Shown one piece after another: positions 7,018 to 9,879 of a DNA stretch of 9,879 nt; the first letter of the stretch is position 1; every line of letters starts with the position of its first letter. The notes beneath the pieces are model-generated. The model was given only the letters and a program-made list of their open reading frames with translations. It made no database searches and had not been told where the DNA came from. The DNA is from Burkholderiales bacterium (GTDB lineage Bacteria; Pseudomonadota; Gammaproteobacteria; Burkholderiales; Burkholderiaceae_C): contig JANXMO010000629.1 in assembly GCA_025354615.1 (NCBI GenBank), forward strand, positions 1 through 9,879, given 5' to 3'. A program made the position numbers and the translations under genes.

Positions 7018-8308
7018 ATGCACTGCGCCATTGATTTCGGCACCTCCAACTCCGCCGTTGCTATTCCTGCGACTGCTGGTGATGCGGTGCGCCTGGTGCC
7101 GCTGGAAGGCGAGCACACCGTGATGCCGACGGCGGTGTTTTATTTCGCCGAAGGCGCGCAGGATGCGGGGCCGCCACGCGCCTTCGGCCGTGCCGCCGTG
7201 GCGGCGTATGTGGACGGTATCGACGGGCGCTTGATGCGGTCGATGAAGAGCTTGCTGGGCTCGGACCTGATCGAACAAACCACCGATGCTGGCGGCGGCC
7301 GTGGCGTCAAGTACCTGGATGTGATTGCCGGCTATCTGCGCCATTTGAAGCTGCACGCGGAAGCGGCCGCAGGCGGGCCTTTGCACCGCGTGGTGCTGGG
7401 GCGGCCGGTGTTTTTCGTCGATGGTGATACGGCCCGCGACGCAGCGGCGCAAGCGGCGCTGCGTCGCCGCCGCGCAGCAAACGGGATTTGCCGAAGTGCA
7501 GTTCCAATACGAGCCGCTGGCGGCCGCGTTTGACCACGAAGCTGGCCTGCAGCGCGAAGAGGTCGTGCTGGTGGCCGACATCGGCGGCGGCACGTCGGAC
7601 TTTTCGCTGGTGCGCGTGGGCCCGCAGCAGCGAGGGAAAACCGACCGGCGCGACGATATCCTGGCCCACCACGGGGTGCACGTGGCAGGCACCGATTTCG
7701 ACCGGGCCATCGAGCTGCAGGGCGTGTTGCGTGAATTCGGCTACGGTGCACAAGGGCCGGCGCGCCCCGGCGCCACGCCGCGCGAAGTGCCCAGCGCGGT
7801 GTATTTCGATCTTGCGACATGGCATTTGATCAACACCGCTTACAGCCCGCAGCGCGTGGCCGAGCTGCGCCGCATGCGCAGCTTTTACGCCGATGCGGCC
7901 CACCACCGGCGGCTGATGACGGTGCTCGACGAGCGGCTGGGCCATGCGCTGGCCGCGTGCGCCGAGCAGGCAAAAATCGACAGCGCCGAGGGCGCCGACA
8001 CGACCATCGATCTCGGTCTGGTCGAGCGCTCGCTGCAAATGGCGCTGAGCGAGCGCGCGGCAGTGGCGGCGATCAGCGCCGACATCGACCGCATCGTCGA
8101 GGCCGCGCGCACGACGGTGGCGCTGGCGGGACTGACGCCGGCGTGTGTCGACACGCTTTATTTCACCGGCGGCTCCACCGGCCTGCGGGTGCTGGTGCAG
8201 CGCATTGCAGCGGCTTTCCCGGCCGCACGGCCCGTGCGCGGCAACCGCTTCAGCAGCGTGGCCAACGGCCTGGGCCTGCATGCGCAGCGGCTGTGGGGCG
8301 CTGGCTGA
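7018..8308 (+). pseudogene. yegD: Hsp70-like (YegD-type) ATPase chaperone, frameshifted
   Basis: Two frames together give an Hsp70/actin-fold ATPase of about 430 residues, close to the usual YegD length of about 450. Such proteins have the nucleotide-binding half of DnaK but lack its standard peptide-binding and lid region; their role is poorly defined. The first part (from ATG 7018) starts MHCAIDFGTSNSAV, with phosphate-1 motif DFGTSNS at residues 6-12, and carries VVLGRPVFF. The reading then leaves frame: homology resumes one base later as AAQQTGFAEVQFQYEPLAAAFD. The downstream part holds the phosphate-2 motif VADIGGGTSDFSLV (from 7571) and the adenosine motif YFTGGSTGL (from 8159). One extra base within 7459-7476, a CG-rich CGTCGCCGCCGCGC run, would explain the break; without repair the product ends near 7533. 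It could be a true pseudogene or a sequencing error. The start fits because family members begin only a few residues before the DFGTSN motif; no good ribosome binding site is visible. Confidence 0.85.
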
Positions 8309-8344
8309 GCGAGCACCACCGCGCTGTTTATGGCGCCTGCCGCC

Positions 8345-9010
8345 TCAGCGGCGCCGTGGCGGCGGCCGCCGGTGCGGCGCAGCGGCGCGCTTGGCCTGCA
8401 GCGGCCGGGCCACATCGGCCAGCAGCAGCGTGGCGCGCACCAGGCCTTCCACCGCTTCACTCAAATCGGCCGGCGGCTCCAGCGCGTCGATGGCCTCAAG
8501 CAGGTCATCGGCCTCTTCGAGGTCGTCAGCAGCGAGGTGGCGGTACAGCAGCGCCAGCGGTTCGGTCAGCGCGGCCGCATCGCCCAGCGCCATCAAACCG
8601 GGGAACAGCTCAAGCGCAGTGGCAAAGCCGGCCACCCACGGGAACACCGCGTCACCGGGGTTGTCGTCCTCGTCAGCGGCGGCAGCTTCGTCAGCGGCCA
8701 GCTCAAAGACCCAAGGGTCGAACCATTGGCGCCGTTCGATGGCTGCATCCAGCTGCGCATGGCGGCGGTGCACCAGCGCATGCAAACGCGCGGCATCGAA
8801 GCCCGGCGGCAGCGGACGGCCATCCGCGTCGGTGACGTGCGGCAGCCAACGGGCGACGGGCACCGGCTGCGGCTGCACCAGCACGCCGCAGAGAAAGCCG
8901 TCGAGCAGGCTGGCGTCGAGCGGCTCGAGCGGTGCGGGCACGCGGTCCAGCAGGGCCTGCAGCTCATCGAGCTCACGTTCGTCGAGCGCTGGCGCGGTAG
9001 CAGTCGTCAT
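8345..9010 (-). CDS. UPF0149 / YecA-like family protein
   Basis: A 221-residue acidic protein from ATG 9010, with the UPF0149 pattern: an N-terminal helix LDERELDELQALLDR, then SLLDGFLCGVLVQPQPVPVARWLP (about residues 34-57), a central acidic insert, and FPWVAGFATALELFP (about 121-135), the second conserved helix. The molecular function of this family is not established. YecA members often end in a cysteine-rich SEC-C zinc-binding motif, but this protein ends instead in a basic tail RRPPPRRR with no cysteines. The gene converges on the Hsp70-like gene with 36 bp between stop codons and no terminator seen. The frame is open upstream to an ATG at 9061 and a TTG at 9073; 9010 is preferred because the conserved region starts about ten residues later, but none of these starts has a clear Shine-Dalgarno. 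Confidence 0.8.
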   Translation of the reverse strand: MTTATAPALDERELDELQALLDRVPAPLEPLDASLLDGFLCGVLVQPQPVPVARWLPHVTDADGRPLPPGFDAARLHALVHRRHAQLDAAIERRQWFDPWVFELAADEAAAADEDDNPGDAVFPWVAGFATALELFPGLMALGDAAALTEPLALLYRHLAADDLEEADDLLEAIDALEPPADLSEAVEGLVRATLLLADVARPLQAKRAAAPHRRPPPRRR

Positions 9011-9117
9011 CGCAGCAGAAGGCGTTGGACGCAACGGAGGACGGGCAGCAGCAGGCGTCATAAAAATCAGCAACGATGTGAAGCGGGCAGCAAGGCCCCC
9101 TTTTGGAGGATGACGTC

Positions 9118-9153
9118 GACAGCGCAGCCACTTAGAGTGATGCTTCCGCTGTC
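9118..9153. other. Strong hairpin in the intergenic region
   Basis: GACAGCG (9118-9124) pairs with CGCTGTC (9147-9153), then AGC (9126-9128) with GCT (9142-9144), then CACT (9129-9132) with AGTG (9136-9139) around a three-base TAG loop. This gives 14 pairs with small internal loops. It lies about 110 bp upstream of the UPF0149 start and 100 bp before the plus-strand terminator. It may belong to a leader or to a small transcript on the plus strand. Confidence 0.55.
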
Positions 9154-9252
9154 ACACAGGGCTCGTTCGAAGCTCCTGCGCTGCGCTCAAAGGGCCACGG
9201 GCTTTTCTCAAAGCTTCACAACAAGGCCCCCCGCAAGCGCTGCATGACTTGA

Positions 9253-9280
9253 AGCCACCGGCCACGCCGGTGGCTTTTTT
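9253..9280 (+). terminator. Rho-independent terminator, plus strand
   Basis: A perfect 10-bp stem, AGCCACCGGC (9253-9262) with GCCGGTGGCT (9266-9275), a three-base loop CAC and a run of six T (9275-9280). The T run follows the stem only on the plus strand, so it would end rightward transcription, yet both flanking genes point left. An open frame from ATG 9110 to TGA 9247 ends five bases before the stem, but its GGAGG touches the ATG with no spacer and its product is arginine/serine-rich, so I do not call it a gene. Confidence 0.75.
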
Positions 9281-9328
9281 CATTGGCAAAGCAGCGAAGC
9301 AGGAAAGCCGCAGCAACCGCCGCCGGCG

Positions 9329-9604
9329 TCAGGCCGTGGTGGCGGCAGCGGCAGCGGCAGCTGCAGCCGCCACGGCCAAACACGCGTTGCATTTGCCCAA
9401 GCCGGGCAAGCGCAGGTCCGGCTTGCCATCACCGGTTTTGAAATTGGCTTGGCAGCGCCGGCACACATACATCTTCGAGCTCGACATCATCGGCTTGATG
9501 CCGGCGTCGGAAGACGGGCGGGCGGCCGAGTACTCGGCCTGGGTTTGGCGCAGCTTTTGCGCGGAATCAGCAGGGTTCGCGGGATTGATTTTTCGGGTGG
9601 CCAT
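9329..9604 (-). CDS. Small zinc-ribbon-like protein with polyalanine tail
   Basis: A 91-residue protein read from ATG 9604 to TGA 9331-9329. The N-terminal half is basic and polar (MATRKINPANPAD...), followed by YVCRRCQ and KCNACL. Cysteines 48/51 and 72/75 form a CxxC-20-CxxC arrangement suited to binding one zinc ion, as in zinc ribbons. The last 16 residues are mostly alanine, encoded by a GCC/GCT/GCG-rich repetitive tract at about 9335-9375. I do not recognise the family, and function is unknown; a nucleic-acid or protein-binding accessory role would be a guess. No clear Shine-Dalgarno precedes the ATG. It lies upstream of the UPF0149 gene in the same direction but 318 bp away, so a shared operon is uncertain. 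Confidence 0.6.
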   Translation of the reverse strand: MATRKINPANPADSAQKLRQTQAEYSAARPSSDAGIKPMMSSSKMYVCRRCQANFKTGDGKPDLRLPGLGKCNACLAVAAAAAAAAAATTA

Positions 9605-9726
9605 GGCAATGCAGGGTTGGATTTACATGGAACCGGAACACAGACCGGCACGATTCGACAACATCCCTATTGTCAGCCTATTTGCGCGCCCCGCGCTGCC
9701 GCGCTTGCGGACGCAGGCGGCCAGGA

Positions 9727-9879
9727 CGACGCTGAACAAGTCCCCGCGAGGCGGCGCGCCTTGCGGCAGGAGGGACTGCAAGGCGCAAACCGCAGCCATA
9801 GCCAACGCGATGGCGAGGCGTTTGCAACGCCGCAGACCGCCTACCGCAAGGATGCGCCGGCCGCGAGTGGCTTGGTTAG
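9727..9879. mobile_element. Palindromic MITE-like repeat element, copy 2 (right end at window edge)
   Basis: From CGACGCTGAACAAG at 9727 to CTTG at 9871-9874 this sequence matches 4796-4941 in the same orientation with about seven substitutions and two single-base insertions. The right inverted repeat departs from copy 1 after CTTG (GTTAG instead of TTCAG), just before the window ends, so it is either decayed or truncated. The left flank (CCAGGA) differs from copy 1, which marks the boundary of the repeat. Confidence 0.8.

Noticed and set aside
9150..9180. GTTCGAA resembling a tRNA T-loop
   Set aside because: The flanking bases do not form a proper T stem, and no acceptor, D or anticodon arms could be found around it.
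7819..9247. Long plus-strand frames overlapping the Hsp70-like and UPF0149 genes
   Set aside because: They are extremely Arg/Ala/Ser-rich and out of frame with genes that show conserved motifs; typical of GC-rich shadows.
9110..9247. 45-codon plus-strand frame ending just before the terminator
   Set aside because: The only Shine-Dalgarno-like GGAGG touches the ATG without a spacer, and the product is Arg/Ser-rich without family likeness; kept only as context for the possible small RNA.
1..9879. CRISPR array, toxin-antitoxin pair, phage or defence island genes
   Set aside because: No regularly spaced repeats of CRISPR size and no recognisable integrase, transposase, toxin, nuclease or defence protein is encoded in the window.

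Overview
The window looks like chromosomal DNA of a GC-rich betaproteobacterium, most likely Burkholderiales and probably Comamonadaceae. This is inferred from codon use, the DadA and YegD-type protein sequences and the style of the chemotaxis/histidine-kinase fusion; no rRNA or tRNA is present to settle it.

Layout. (1) Positions 4437 down to 1, minus strand: one very large open frame that runs off the left edge. It encodes a CheB methylesterase - CheR methyltransferase - coiled coil - multi-PAS - histidine kinase - receiver fusion. At least 1479 codons are visible, without an internal stop. (2) 4438-4980: a divergent intergenic region. It holds three tandem 13-bp repeats, a weak terminator-like hairpin and a 160-bp palindromic repeat element whose right end lies 27 bp before the next gene. 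(3) 4981-6276, plus: dadA-type D-amino acid dehydrogenase. (4) 6277-7017: a poorly conserved stretch with a possible 44-codon ORF and a 120-codon ORF that carries two alpha-helical-type repeats and looks like a remnant of a larger repeat protein. (5) 7018-8308, plus: an Hsp70-like (YegD-type) gene interrupted by a one-base frameshift. (6) 9010-8345, minus: a UPF0149/YecA-like protein converging on the Hsp70-like gene. (7) 9074-9328: intergenic, with a strong hairpin and a perfect plus-strand rho-independent terminator that no obvious plus-strand gene accounts for. (8) 9604-9329, minus: a small CxxC...CxxC zinc-ribbon-like protein with a polyalanine tail. (9) 9727-9879: a second copy of the palindromic element in the same orientation, cut by the window edge.

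The genes do not form one pathway. The fusion protein is a signal-transduction regulator, DadA is a catabolic respiratory dehydrogenase, and the rest are chaperone-like or uncharacterised. The most notable points are the palindromic mobile-looking element placed directly before dadA and repeated 4.9 kb away, the damaged receiver domain of the fusion kinase, the broken Hsp70-like gene, the helical-repeat gene remnant, and a possible plus-strand small transcript at 9100-9280. I did not find a clear new defence or biosynthetic system.
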